Source: Accumulibacter appositus (GTDB lineage: Bacteria > Pseudomonadota > Gammaproteobacteria > Burkholderiales > Rhodocyclaceae). From it: 64,000 nt of DNA. Positions 1-9,281 of this stretch are shown piece by piece (within the stretch, counting starts at the first letter, position 1; each line of letters opens with the position of its first letter). The notes below the pieces were generated by a model. The model ran no database searches. It saw nothing but the letters and a program-made list of their open reading frames with translations, and was not told the origin of the DNA. The DNA is taken from the NCBI RefSeq assembly GCF_035440685.1, contig NZ_DAORMW010000002.1. One strand, written 5' to 3'. Both the position numbers and the translations under genes were made by a program.

Positions 1-567
1 GTTCCGGCGCTGCTCCGGCAACTCGGCAACATCGACCGCAATGCCACCGTCGCCTTTGCCGCCGCGACCTTGCTGCTGACGGCAGTCACGCACGCTTTCA
101 AGTTCTCGCCGCTGCTGGCGGCGCTGGCCTTCGGACTGGTCGCCCGACACCGACGCGCGATTCTCTCGCAGGCGCAGCGCAACTTTGGCACCCTTGGCGA
201 CCTGCTGACCGTGCTGTTGTTCGTCTTTGTCGCTGCCTCGCTTGACTGGCAGCAGGTGCGCAGTGGGCTCGCGCTGGCACTGGCCGTCATCACGCTGCGC
301 TTGGTGGTCAAGATGGCGACGACGACCGTGTTTGCCCGGCCCAGTGGCGTCAGCTGGCGCAAAGGCGCGCTGACCGGCCTGGCGATGATGCCGATGTCCG
401 GCCTGGTCATCGTCCTGCTTGAGCAAACCCGACACCTCAAGCTCTACGCACTCGATCAGGTCGCCGGCCTGGCAGCGATCGTCTTGTTGCTCGAGGTCAT
501 TGGCCCGGTGCTTACGCGCCGGGCACTGGTCTGGGCAGGCGAAACGCGTCAGCAGGAGGGCCGCTGA
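1..567 (+). CDS. Cation/proton antiporter (CPA2/Kef-type), 3' part
   Basis: The frame is open from base 1, so the gene starts upstream of the window; 188 residues are visible. They form about five hydrophobic segments separated by short basic loops, as in the C-terminal half of a monovalent cation:proton antiporter membrane domain. No cytoplasmic RCK/TrkA-N regulatory domain follows: the protein stops shortly after the last membrane helix. The inferred role is Na+ or K+/H+ exchange at the inner membrane, with ion specificity unknown. The next gene starts two bases after the stop, so the two are probably cotranscribed. The family call rests on hydrophobic pattern and overall resemblance, not on a diagnostic motif. 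Confidence 0.7.
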   Translation, partial: VPALLRQLGNIDRNATVAFAAATLLLTAVTHAFKFSPLLAALAFGLVARHRRAILSQAQRNFGTLGDLLTVLLFVFVAASLDWQQVRSGLALALAVITLRLVVKMATTTVFARPSGVSWRKGALTGLAMMPMSGLVIVLLEQTRHLKLYALDQVAGLAAIVLLLEVIGPVLTRRALVWAGETRQQEGR

Positions 568-569
568 AG

Positions 570-1700
570 ATGCCCCTCGGCGCGTTCAAGACCAGCGCAT
601 CCCTGAGCATGGGAGTCGAGCTCGAACTGCAACTGGTCAACTGGACCGACTTCGACCTCTCGGGCTCAGCCAGCGACCTGCTCCACCTGCTCGGCCACAA
701 TACCTTCCCCGGCGACGTCAAGCCCGAGATTACCGAGAGCATGCTCGAGATCTCGACCGCCGTGCATCACCGCCACGCCGAGCTCTTGGCGCAGCTACGC
801 GACATCCGCGATGCCCTGGTCCGCAACGGCGACCGACTCAACATCGCCGTCTGCGGCGGTGGCACGCACCCATTCCAACGCTGGTCCGAGCGGCGCATTT
901 TTCCCAATCCACGCTTCAATCAGCTATCGACGCTCTACGGGTATCTGGCCAAGCAGTTCACCGTCTTCGGACAGCACATTCACATTGGCTGTACCAGTGC
1001 CAACCAAGCGCTGTACCTGCTGCATTCATTGAATCGCTACGTACCGCACTTCATCGCCCTGTCCGCGTCTTCCCCTTTCTTCCAGGGCGTCGACACCCAG
1101 TTCGACTCGGCACGTCTGAATTCGGTCTTCGCCTTTCCCTTGAGCGGCCGCGCGCCCTTGCTGTTCGACTGGCAGGAGTTCGAGCATCACTACTTCGCGA
1201 AAATGGAAACCACCGGTGTCGTCAAGAGCATGAAGGATTTCTACTGGGACATCCGCCCAAAGCCAGAGTACGGCACGATCGAGCTGCGCGTCTGCGATAC
1301 GCCACTCACCGTGGACCGCGCGGCAGCACTCGCCGCCTACTTGCAGGCGCTCTGCCGCATGCTCCTGCAACGCGACGAAGCACCACCGGTCGAGGACGAT
1401 TATCTGGTCTACAACTACAACCGCTTCCAGGCCTGCCGCTTCGGACTCGACGGCGTGCTGGTCCATCCCAAGAACCACGCGAGTCGGCTGCTGCGTGAAG
1501 ACATCCTGGCTACCCTGGGCAAGCTCGAGCCCCATGCCGCGGCCCTGGACAGCGTCACGGCATTCGAGCAGCTGCGCCACGAGGTAAGCTCGGAAGGCAA
1601 CCACGCCAGCTTCCTGCGGCAGCACTTTGCCCACGCAGGCAGTGTCCAGGGCGTGGTTGACGCCGCGGTCACGCTCTTCCGGCGCGGGAGAAGCAGGTAG
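570..1700 (+). CDS. YbdK-family carboxylate-amine ligase (GCS2 type)
   Basis: This 376-residue protein resembles the YbdK / glutamate-cysteine ligase type 2 family, ATP-dependent enzymes joining a carboxylate to an amine. The N-terminus has the family signature GVELELQLV (about residues 13-21), which supplies acidic metal and ATP ligands. QHIHIGC (about 132-138) and the region around RPKPEYGTIELRVCD (about 227-241) match later family blocks. The length is usual for YbdK (about 370 aa). It starts two bases after the antiporter stop, with AGGAGGG upstream. E. coli YbdK has only weak gamma-glutamyl-cysteine ligase activity, so the natural substrate here is unknown. Confidence 0.85.
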   Translation: MPLGAFKTSASLSMGVELELQLVNWTDFDLSGSASDLLHLLGHNTFPGDVKPEITESMLEISTAVHHRHAELLAQLRDIRDALVRNGDRLNIAVCGGGTHPFQRWSERRIFPNPRFNQLSTLYGYLAKQFTVFGQHIHIGCTSANQALYLLHSLNRYVPHFIALSASSPFFQGVDTQFDSARLNSVFAFPLSGRAPLLFDWQEFEHHYFAKMETTGVVKSMKDFYWDIRPKPEYGTIELRVCDTPLTVDRAAALAAYLQALCRMLLQRDEAPPVEDDYLVYNYNRFQACRFGLDGVLVHPKNHASRLLREDILATLGKLEPHAAALDSVTAFEQLRHEVSSEGNHASFLRQHFAHAGSVQGVVDAAVTLFRRGRSR

Positions 1701-1736
1701 TCCGGGCTCGACGAAATGAGCAGCGACTACTTCAGC

Positions 1737-1745
1737 TGCTAGAAT
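1737..1745 (+). promoter_or_regulatory. Putative extended -10 promoter of ilvA
   Basis: TGCTAGAAT fits the extended -10 pattern TGnTATAAT with one mismatch in the hexamer. It lies in the gap between the YbdK stop and the ilvA start, with the start codon 43 bases downstream. No good -35 is present, which is normal for an extended -10 element. This is seen by eye only. Confidence 0.4.
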
Positions 1746-1787
1746 TCGCGGTTTCCCTTGCCGCACACCTCTGCCGCCACCCTGCCC

Positions 1788-3293
1788 ATGGACTACCTCG
1801 AAAGAATTCTCAACGCTCAGGTCTACGACGTCGCCAGCGAAACACCGCTCGACTTCGCGCCCGGCCTTTCGGCGCGAACCGGTAACCGGATACTGCTCAA
1901 GCGCGAAGATCTGCAGCCGGTTTTTTCCTTCAAGCTGCGTGGCGCCTACAACAAGATTTTCCATCTCTCGGCAGACAAGCTGAAACGCGGCGTGATCTGC
2001 GCGTCCGCCGGCAATCATGCGCAAGGCGTGGCGCTGGCGGCAGCCAAGCTCGGCTGTCGGGCGGTGATCGTCATGCCGACAACGACGCCGCAGATCAAAA
2101 TCCAGGCGGTGCAAGCCCTTGGCGGTGAAGTGGTGCTGGTCGGGGAGTCGTTCGACGACGCCTATGCGCGCGCCCGCGAACTCGAGAAATCCGAGAAGCT
2201 GAGCTTCGTGCACCCTTTCGACGACCCGGAAGTGATCGCCGGTCAGGGCACGATAGGCATGGAAATCCTCCGCCAGCACGCCAAGCCGATTCATGCCGTG
2301 TTCTGCTGCGTCGGCGGCGGCGGCCTGATCTCGGGCGTTGCTGCCTACATCAAGCGAGTCCGACCGGAGACCAGAATCATTGGTGTGGAAGCCAGCGACG
2401 CCGACGCCATGGCACGCTCGCTGGCCGCCGGCAAGCGGATCCGGCTCGACCATGTCGGCCTGTTTGCCGATGGCGCGGCGGTCAAATACGTCGGCGAGGA
2501 GACCTTCCGCCTCTGCCAGATGTATGTCGACGAAATGGTACTGGTCAATACCGATGCCATTTGTGCAGCAATCAAGGACGTCTTCGAGGACACCCGCGCG
2601 GTCCTCGAACCGGCGGGCGCCCTGGCGGTCGCTGGCGCCAAAGCCTACGCCCGCACTCACCGGCTGAAAGACAAGGCACTGGTGGCCATCGCCTCGGGCG
2701 CCAACCTCAACTTCGACCGCCTGCGCTTTGTCGCCGAACGCGCCGAACTCGGCGAGCAGCGCGAAGCCGTTTTTGCGGTCACCCTGCCCGAGAAGCCCGG
2801 TGCCTACAAGAATTTCGTGTCGCTGATCGGCTCGCACAATATCACCGAATTCAACTACCGCTACAACGATCAGCGTGACGCGCATGTCTTCGTCGGAATA
2901 CAGGTTTCTTCCCGCGCCGAATCGATAAAGCTGCTCGAACAGCTGCACAAACACCATTATCCGGCGCTTGATCTGACCGACGACGAGATGGCCAAGGGAC
3001 ATATTCGCCATCTGGTGGGTGGCCACTCACCACGTATCAGCAACGAGCTCCTCTACCGCTTCGAATTTCCCGAGCGTCCCGGCGCGCTGATGAAATTCCT
3101 CAATAGCATGAGCGCCGGCTGGAATATCAGTCTCTTCCATTACCGCAACCACGGCGCCGACTATGGACGCGTGCTGGTCGGCATGCAGGTGCCGCCGAGC
3201 GAAATGAACGAGTTTGAGGACTTTCTCGAGAAGGTCGGCTACGCGCATTGGAACGAGACCAACAACCAGGCCTACAAGCTGTTCCTGGGCTAG
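1788..3293 (+). CDS. ilvA: Threonine ammonia-lyase, biosynthetic
   Basis: This 501-residue PLP enzyme deaminates threonine to 2-oxobutanoate, the committing step of isoleucine synthesis. The PLP lysine is K49 in FSFKLRGAY; the phosphate-binding glycine stretch CVGGGGLISG lies near residues 175-184. Two ACT-like regulatory domains follow (about 325-405 and 420-500), each opening with a PEKPGA or PERPGA turn. That is the long, isoleucine-inhibited, valine-activated form, about the size of E. coli IlvA (514 aa). The start is the ATG at 1788; a TTG at 1758 is in frame but adds a low-complexity stretch. ilvBN, the next pathway step, lies 25 kb away on the other strand. Confidence 0.95.
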   Translation: MDYLERILNAQVYDVASETPLDFAPGLSARTGNRILLKREDLQPVFSFKLRGAYNKIFHLSADKLKRGVICASAGNHAQGVALAAAKLGCRAVIVMPTTTPQIKIQAVQALGGEVVLVGESFDDAYARARELEKSEKLSFVHPFDDPEVIAGQGTIGMEILRQHAKPIHAVFCCVGGGGLISGVAAYIKRVRPETRIIGVEASDADAMARSLAAGKRIRLDHVGLFADGAAVKYVGEETFRLCQMYVDEMVLVNTDAICAAIKDVFEDTRAVLEPAGALAVAGAKAYARTHRLKDKALVAIASGANLNFDRLRFVAERAELGEQREAVFAVTLPEKPGAYKNFVSLIGSHNITEFNYRYNDQRDAHVFVGIQVSSRAESIKLLEQLHKHHYPALDLTDDEMAKGHIRHLVGGHSPRISNELLYRFEFPERPGALMKFLNSMSAGWNISLFHYRNHGADYGRVLVGMQVPPSEMNEFEDFLEKVGYAHWNETNNQAYKLFLG

Positions 3294-3430
3294 TTTGCGC
3301 ACCTCTGCGCCGCAGACCAGCGCAGCGATGTTAGGCTGTGCTGACGACGCCACCGGTATGGACTCGTCACATGCCGCTGCTCGTTCCTGAACCAGTCCAG
3401 CAAGGACACTTTTCCGAGGAGAGCATCCAG

Positions 3431-4369
3431 ATGCCCATGAACATCGTCAACAACGTCACCGGCCTGATCGGCAATACCCCACTGGTCAGACTGCATCGCA
3501 TTGCGGCCGGCATCGAAGGCACCATTGCCGCCAAGCTGGAATTCTGCAATCCAGCACACAGCGTCAAGGATCGCATTGCCATGGCGATGATCGACGCGGC
3601 ACAGGCGGCAGGCCGGATCAACGCGGAAACGATCGTTCTTGAACCGACCTCCGGCAACACAGGCATCGGTCTGGCGATGGTTTGCGCGGCGCGCGGGATC
3701 AAATGCTGCTTCGTGATGCCGGAGACGATGAGCCGCGAGCGCCGCCTGCTGCTCAAGGCTTACGGCGCCGAACTGGTCCTCACGCCCGGCCCGGACGGCA
3801 TGGGCGGCGCCATCAGCCGCGCCGAAGCCATGGCCGCTGCCGATTCGCGCTACTATATCCCGCAGCAGTTCGAGAACCCGGCCAATCCGGCCATTCACCG
3901 CGCCACGACAGCCGAAGAAGTGTGGAACGACACCCATGGCCAGGTGGACATCTTCGTTTCGGGCGTCGGCACGGGGGGCACCATTACCGGCGTCGGCGAA
4001 GTACTCAAGGAAAGGAAGCCCGGCGTGCAGGTGATCGCCGTCGAGCCCGATGCTTCGCCGGTGCTTTCGGGTGGGGCCAAGGGACCGCATCCGATCCAGG
4101 GCATTGGCGCCGGCTTCGTGCCGAAGGTGCTCAACACGGCGATCTACGACGAAGTGCTACGCGTCACCGCCGACGACGCTTTCGTCACCGCCCGCAGGAT
4201 GGCGACCGAAGAAGGCCTGCTGGTCGGCATTTCGTCCGGAGCCGCGGTGTGGGCGGCGATGGAAGTCGCGCGGCGGCCGCAAAACGCCGGCAAGCTGACC
4301 GTGGTCGTCATCCCCTCATTCGGTGAGCGCTACCTGTCCACCGCTCTCTTCGCCGACCTCGAAGTCTGA
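3431..4369 (+). CDS. cysK: Cysteine synthase A
   Basis: A 312-residue PLP enzyme making L-cysteine from O-acetylserine and sulfide. Seen: GLIGNTPLVRL at the N-terminus, the PLP lysine K46 in NPAHSVKDRI, the substrate loop TSGNTGIGLAM, and the phosphate-binding GVGTGGTITG. GVGTGGTITGVGEVLK and the length favour CysK over CysM. The start at 3431 is chosen because GAGGAG lies about eight bases upstream. The longer in-frame ORF from 3338 adds no family-like sequence. The C-S lyase-like gene follows after 13 bases, so the two are likely cotranscribed. Confidence 0.93.
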   Translation: MPMNIVNNVTGLIGNTPLVRLHRIAAGIEGTIAAKLEFCNPAHSVKDRIAMAMIDAAQAAGRINAETIVLEPTSGNTGIGLAMVCAARGIKCCFVMPETMSRERRLLLKAYGAELVLTPGPDGMGGAISRAEAMAAADSRYYIPQQFENPANPAIHRATTAEEVWNDTHGQVDIFVSGVGTGGTITGVGEVLKERKPGVQVIAVEPDASPVLSGGAKGPHPIQGIGAGFVPKVLNTAIYDEVLRVTADDAFVTARRMATEEGLLVGISSGAAVWAAMEVARRPQNAGKLTVVVIPSFGERYLSTALFADLEV

Positions 4370-4382
4370 GCGCGTTCCGCCG

Positions 4383-5561
4383 ATGCAGCCGCTGAGCCAC
4401 TTCTCCTTCGAACGGGTCCTCGACCGGCGCGGCGGTGATTCGCTCAAGTGGAACCGCTACGCGGGCCGCGACGTACTTCCGCTGTGGGTTGCGGACATGG
4501 ATTTTGCGGCCCCGCCAGCGATCATCAGGGCGCTTGAGCAACGCGTCGCGCACGGCTGTTTCGGCTACGCCGAGGCGACACCGGCGCTGCTCGAAGCCGT
4601 CATCGACCATCTGCAGCGCGCCTACGGCTGGCAGGTCGAAGCGGACTGGCTGGTGTGGCTGCCGGGTCTGGTCAGCGCCCTCAACGTCGCCTGCCGAGCC
4701 GTCGATGGCGATGTACTGACGGCGACGCCGATCTATCCGCCCTTCCTCTCGGCGCCCGGCCTGGCCGGCAAAACGCTGGCCACCGCCGCGCTACAGCAGC
4801 GCGCCGGCCGCTGGGTCTGGAATTTCCCAGCCTTGCAGCGCGCGCTGACGCCGAACAGCCGGCTGCTGCTACTCTGCCACCCGCACAACCCGGTGGGGCG
4901 TGCCTGGGACGATGACGAACTCGAGCAGATTGCCGCCTTCTGCGAACGCCATCAGCTGATCGTCTGCTCGGATGAAATTCACTGCCAACTGCTGCTTGAC
5001 CGCCAGCGACGGCATCGGCCACTGGCAATGTTTGGCGCCGACGTCGCCGAGCGCAGCATCACCCTGATGGCGCCATCGAAAACGTACAATATTCCAGGCC
5101 TCGGTTGCGCTTTCGCGGTCATCCCGAACGCCGTGCTACGGCGTCGCTTCACAGCGACCATGCGCGGTATTGTCCCGCATGTGAATGCGCTTGGCCTAGT
5201 GGCCATGGAAGCCGCTTATCGCGACTGCGACGACTGGCAGCAAGCGCTGCTCGAGGTGCTGCGCGACAATCGCGATCGCGTCGCAACGGTGCTCGGCAAC
5301 ATCCCGGGCCTGACCGTGAATCATGTCGAGGCGACCTACCTGGCGTGGATCGACGCCCGCGGTCTGGGCATCGGCGACGCCACCGCTTTCTTCGAGAAAG
5401 CTGGCGTTGGCCTCTCGAATGGCACGGATTTTGGACTCCCGGGCTGGTTGCGCCTCAATTTCGGCTGCCCGCGGACCACCCTGGATGCCGCTCTCGAACG
5501 TATGTTGAGTGCCTGTTCGGGCTTGCCCAGGCCACCGCCGGCAGGAAGCACGTTGCTTTAG
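4383..5561 (+). CDS. PatB/MalY-type aminotransferase, probable C-S beta-lyase
   Basis: A 392-residue fold-type I PLP enzyme. N-terminal LPLWVADMDF is typical of the MalY/PatB group; HPHNPVGRAW and SDEIHCQLL are the substrate and cofactor blocks; the PLP lysine is K233 in APSKTYNIPGLG. Family members cleave cystathionine or cysteine to pyruvate, ammonia and a thiol; some have regulatory roles (MalY). The gene follows cysK by 13 bases, so sulfur transfer between cysteine and homocysteine is the likely context. The start is the ATG at 4383; the ORF can be read from 4323 but would then overlap cysK. Confidence 0.85.
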   Translation: MQPLSHFSFERVLDRRGGDSLKWNRYAGRDVLPLWVADMDFAAPPAIIRALEQRVAHGCFGYAEATPALLEAVIDHLQRAYGWQVEADWLVWLPGLVSALNVACRAVDGDVLTATPIYPPFLSAPGLAGKTLATAALQQRAGRWVWNFPALQRALTPNSRLLLLCHPHNPVGRAWDDDELEQIAAFCERHQLIVCSDEIHCQLLLDRQRRHRPLAMFGADVAERSITLMAPSKTYNIPGLGCAFAVIPNAVLRRRFTATMRGIVPHVNALGLVAMEAAYRDCDDWQQALLEVLRDNRDRVATVLGNIPGLTVNHVEATYLAWIDARGLGIGDATAFFEKAGVGLSNGTDFGLPGWLRLNFGCPRTTLDAALERMLSACSGLPRPPPAGSTLL

Positions 5562-5619
5562 TCGAGCTGCGCGCCTAGCATGCGAGACTCGCGGCGCCAA
5601 TCAGGGCAATTGCAGTCAA

Positions 5620-8600
5620 ATGGCATTCTCTCCTTTTTCACGCTGGCCGTCGTCGGGCTGCTGGACGATCCTGATCAGCGTCGCCCTGGCGGCCTTAACG
5701 ATGACCGCCTGGGTCAGCAAGTCATTGTCGGACGCTGCCCACGAGCGCCTAGAGGAACGCTTTCGCCAGGCAGCCACGACGCGTGCAGACCTCGTCAGAC
5801 AACGGATTGTCGATCAGCTGGACAACCTGACCGCTCTACAACGCCTGTTCGGCAGCGTCGAAGCGGTCGGTTGGCGAGCGTTCGAGAAGTTCGCCGGACC
5901 CATGGTCGGCGATCACGGCATCCGCGGTTTTGGCTGGCTGCCAATGGTGAAGGGCGCAGACCGCGGCGATTTCGAACGCCACGCCCGCCAGCTTTGGGGT
6001 GATTCCTTCGCTATCAGCGAACGCAACGCGGAAGGCGCTATGCAGCCGGTCGCTGATCGCACGCGCTATTTTCCGGTGCTCTATGCTGTTCCACTAGAGC
6101 CCAATCACCTGGCGATCGGGGTGAATCTGCACGCGGCGTCGAACCGCGGCCCGCTCATCGAGCAAGCCATTGACACCGGCCTGCAGGTGAGCAGCGATCT
6201 GGGTCCGCTGCTCATCGACAACCGCCAGACCGACACCGTGGTCATCGTCGCGCCGGTTTACCGTGGCGGCGACATCCCGCCAACCCGCGACCAGCGGCGT
6301 GCCGCGATTCAGGGCATCGTACTCGCTGTCCTAAGCATGAATCAGATGTTCGATGCCGCCAACGCCGGTGATGTCGAAACCGGTCTCAATGTCTTCCTGC
6401 TCGACCAGACGCAGCCCGAGGAGCAGCAACTGATTCGCGCCTGGACCCCTTACGGGCAGCCGGCCGAACGAGCGACAGCCGCGGTGATCGACGACTACCG
6501 CACCGAGATCGAGATCGGCCGGCGGCTGTGGGTGATAGAGGTCGAAGCCACGCCGCGCTGGCTGGAGCGCAATGGCTCGCCAACGATTGCTTACGTTCCG
6601 CTGGTCGGCGGCTTGCTCACTCTGCTCCTCCTGACCTACCTGCATAGCGTCCTGAACCGGCGGGCGATGGCCGAGGAACTGGTCCGTGAGCGGACCGCCG
6701 ATCTCCTCGAACGAGAGAACTCCTACCGCACGCTGGTCGAGAACCTGCCGGTGATCATCAGTCGCTACGACGACCAGTATCGCCACCTGTTTACCAACGC
6801 CTCCTTCGAGCATTCGCTGGGATTGGCGCCAGGCAGCGTCCTCGGTAAGACGCTGCGCGAAGTGTTCTCGGAATTCCCGGGACTGGATGCGGCGCTGCTC
6901 GACCAATGGGAGGGTGCGCTGGCGGCGGTCTATGAATGCAATCGCGCACAACAGATCGAGTTTGGTTTCCCGACGCCACTGGGACCACGCTACTTCGACG
7001 GGGTCCTGGTCCCGGAACACAGCCTGCCAACGGGCGTGACCAGCGTCCTCGGCATTTTCCACGAGATTACCGAGCGCCACACGGCCGAGGCCTGGGCGCG
7101 CAAGCTCTCACTGGTCGTCGAGCAAAACCCGGCAACGATCATCATCACCGACACTGAGGGGCGTATCGAATACGTCAACGCCAAGTTCGTCGAAACCACC
7201 GGCTACGCCAAGGACGAGGTCATCGGGCAAACCCCGGCCATCCTCAAGTCGGGACGCACGGCAGCATCCACCTACGTCGAATTATGGGCCAGACTCAAGG
7301 CCGGCGGCAGTTGGCACGGCGAGTTCGAGAACAAGCGTCGGGACGGCTCGCTGTATCACGAACGCGCATTGGTCGCGCCAGTCGAGGACAGCCAGGGCAG
7401 AACCACCAACTACGTCGCGATCAAACAAGACGTCAGCGAGCTGCGGCAGATGATCGACCGACTGCACGAAAGCGAAAGCCGCTTCCGCGGCGTGGTATCG
7501 GCGATGGCTGAAGGGCTGATGTTGTGGTCGCAAGCCGGCAAGCTGATATTCTCCAACCCTGCTGCCGACGAGATTTTCGCCGACTCGGGCGACTTCCCGG
7601 GCGGGGCTTGCCTAGCCTCCGGCACCACCAGAGTGTGTGAAGACGGGACGCCTTTTGCGGCCGAGGACTGGCCCTGGGTCGTCGCCATCCGTGAAGCCCG
7701 CGAAGTGCGCGAGGTGGTGATGGGATTGCGCGCCGGCGACGGTAGCCTGCGCTGGATATTGATCAACGCCTCGCCCTTGTGCACCGGCAACGCGATGCAA
7801 GCCAACGCCGCTGTCGCGACCTTCACCGACATCACCGAGCGCAAGGCCGCACAGCAACGCGCCGAGTTTCTCGCCCATCACGATCCGCTGACCGGCTTGC
7901 CCAATCGTCTGCTCCTGCGCGACCGCCTCGAACAGGCCCTGGCGACCGCCAGGCGATCGCACGGCCGCGTGGCCCTGATGTTCCTCGACCTTGACCGCTT
8001 CAAGACGATCAACGACTCGCTTGGCCACCCGGTCGGCGACAAGCTACTCCAGGCCGTCGTCGCCCGGCTCACGACCTGTGTCCGTGAATCCGACACCATC
8101 AGCCGACAGGGCGGCGACGAGTTCGTGATCGTCCTCAGAGACGCCCGCGACAGCGAGTCGGTTTCGCGACTTGCGGACAAGATTCAGCAGCGCATGGGCG
8201 AACCCTTTCGGATCGACCAGCACGCCTTGTCCACCTCCTTCTCGATCGGTATTGCGCTTTTTCCTGACGATGGCCAGGACTTCGACAGCCTGACGCAGAA
8301 AGCCGACACCGCGATGTATCACGCCAAGCACGCCGGCCGCAACGCGCACCGCTTCTTCACCGAGCAGATGAACGTCCAGGCGGTCGAGCACATGCATCTC
8401 GAAACCCGATTGCGGCAGGCAATAGAGCGCGCCGAGTTCGTCTTGCACTATCAACCGCAAACCGATCTGGCGTCAGGCGCAATTACCGGCGTCGAGGCGC
8501 TGGTGCGCTGGCAAAGCCCGGATCAGGGATTGGTGGCACCCGCAAGATTCATCGCGATTGCCGAAGAGACAGGGCTGATCGTCCCCCTTGGCAGGTGGGT

Positions 8601-9246
8601 GCTCGGCGAGGCCTGCCGACAGGCGAGCGCCTGGCAGGCGGCCGGATTGCCGCCGTTCAGCGTCGCGGTCAACCTTTCCGGCTTGCAGTTTCGGCGCAGC
8701 GATCTGCTGGAAACGGTGATCAACGCGTTGGTCCTCGCCGACCTCGACTCCGAATGGCTGGAACTCGAACTGACCGAGTCGATCCTGATTCAGGACGCAG
8801 AAATAACGCTCGAAACGGCCCGCCGTTTGAAGGCCATCGGCGTCAAGCTATCAGTAGACGATTTCGGCACCGGCTACTCGAGCCTCGCCTACCTGAAACG
8901 GTTTGCGGTGGACAAAATAAAGATCGCCCGACCCTTCGTCCGCGACTTGGTCAGCGATGCCGACGACGCAGCGATCGTGCGCGCGATCGTCCAGATGGCG
9001 CACGCTCTCAAACTGCGCACGATCGCCGAAGGTGTCGAGAACGCCGAGGTCGCCGAGGAACTGCGTCGTAGTCAATGCGATGAAATCCAGGGTTACTGGA
9101 TCGCGCGCCCGATGCCCGCCGACGCGCTCGCAGCCTTCGTTCTCGACCATCAGCGCGTTTCCCGTGAAAGTCGCGCATGCGACTCACGCCCCCCCCTTCT
9201 CTCGGCTGCGGGAGAAGGGCCGGGGAAAGAGGAGGGGCGGTCATGA
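5620..9246 (+). CDS. CHASE-PAS-GGDEF-EAL c-di-GMP enzyme
   Basis: This 1208-residue inner-membrane sensor has a first membrane segment at about 16-33, a periplasmic CHASE-like domain, and a second membrane segment at about 325-342. Three PAS regions follow (about 368-490, 489-610, 617-750), then GGDEF (750-910) and EAL (930-1180). GGDEF is intact (831-835), preceded by the inhibitory-site motif RESD, so cyclase activity is possible. EAL is present (959-961), with ELTES and DDFGTG. The usual KIDxSF motif reads KIARPF, so phosphodiesterase activity is less certain. The last 27 or so residues and the stop codon are encoded by a copy of the interspersed repeat. The start is the ATG at 5620. Confidence 0.92.
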   Translation: MAFSPFSRWPSSGCWTILISVALAALTMTAWVSKSLSDAAHERLEERFRQAATTRADLVRQRIVDQLDNLTALQRLFGSVEAVGWRAFEKFAGPMVGDHGIRGFGWLPMVKGADRGDFERHARQLWGDSFAISERNAEGAMQPVADRTRYFPVLYAVPLEPNHLAIGVNLHAASNRGPLIEQAIDTGLQVSSDLGPLLIDNRQTDTVVIVAPVYRGGDIPPTRDQRRAAIQGIVLAVLSMNQMFDAANAGDVETGLNVFLLDQTQPEEQQLIRAWTPYGQPAERATAAVIDDYRTEIEIGRRLWVIEVEATPRWLERNGSPTIAYVPLVGGLLTLLLLTYLHSVLNRRAMAEELVRERTADLLERENSYRTLVENLPVIISRYDDQYRHLFTNASFEHSLGLAPGSVLGKTLREVFSEFPGLDAALLDQWEGALAAVYECNRAQQIEFGFPTPLGPRYFDGVLVPEHSLPTGVTSVLGIFHEITERHTAEAWARKLSLVVEQNPATIIITDTEGRIEYVNAKFVETTGYAKDEVIGQTPAILKSGRTAASTYVELWARLKAGGSWHGEFENKRRDGSLYHERALVAPVEDSQGRTTNYVAIKQDVSELRQMIDRLHESESRFRGVVSAMAEGLMLWSQAGKLIFSNPAADEIFADSGDFPGGACLASGTTRVCEDGTPFAAEDWPWVVAIREAREVREVVMGLRAGDGSLRWILINASPLCTGNAMQANAAVATFTDITERKAAQQRAEFLAHHDPLTGLPNRLLLRDRLEQALATARRSHGRVALMFLDLDRFKTINDSLGHPVGDKLLQAVVARLTTCVRESDTISRQGGDEFVIVLRDARDSESVSRLADKIQQRMGEPFRIDQHALSTSFSIGIALFPDDGQDFDSLTQKADTAMYHAKHAGRNAHRFFTEQMNVQAVEHMHLETRLRQAIERAEFVLHYQPQTDLASGAITGVEALVRWQSPDQGLVAPARFIAIAEETGLIVPLGRWVLGEACRQASAWQAAGLPPFSVAVNLSGLQFRRSDLLETVINALVLADLDSEWLELELTESILIQDAEITLETARRLKAIGVKLSVDDFGTGYSSLAYLKRFAVDKIKIARPFVRDLVSDADDAAIVRAIVQMAHALKLRTIAEGVENAEVAEELRRSQCDEIQGYWIARPMPADALAAFVLDHQRVSRESRACDSRPPLLSAAGEGPGKEEGRS

Positions 9247-9281
9247 CTTCCATGATTTGCGGCATCCCTTCGTGTCATCAC
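9164..9281 (-). repeat. Interspersed palindromic repeat, copy A
   Basis: Read on the minus strand this holds the shared blocks: a TGATGACAC start, AATCATGGAAGTCATGACC, a pyrimidine-rich run, CTTCTCCCGCAGCCGAGAG hairpin arms, and a terminal GTGAGTCGCATGCGCGACTT palindrome. It sits between two convergent genes. It supplies the 3' end of the GGDEF-EAL gene on the plus strand and begins at the stop codon of the 5-FCL gene on the minus strand. Other copies are at 24222, 42454, 50273 and 50993. Confidence 0.85.

Noticed and set aside
1026..3026. 666-codon open frame on the minus strand
   Set aside because: It lies opposite ybdK and ilvA, whose plus-strand proteins have clear motifs. It is a high-GC shadow frame.
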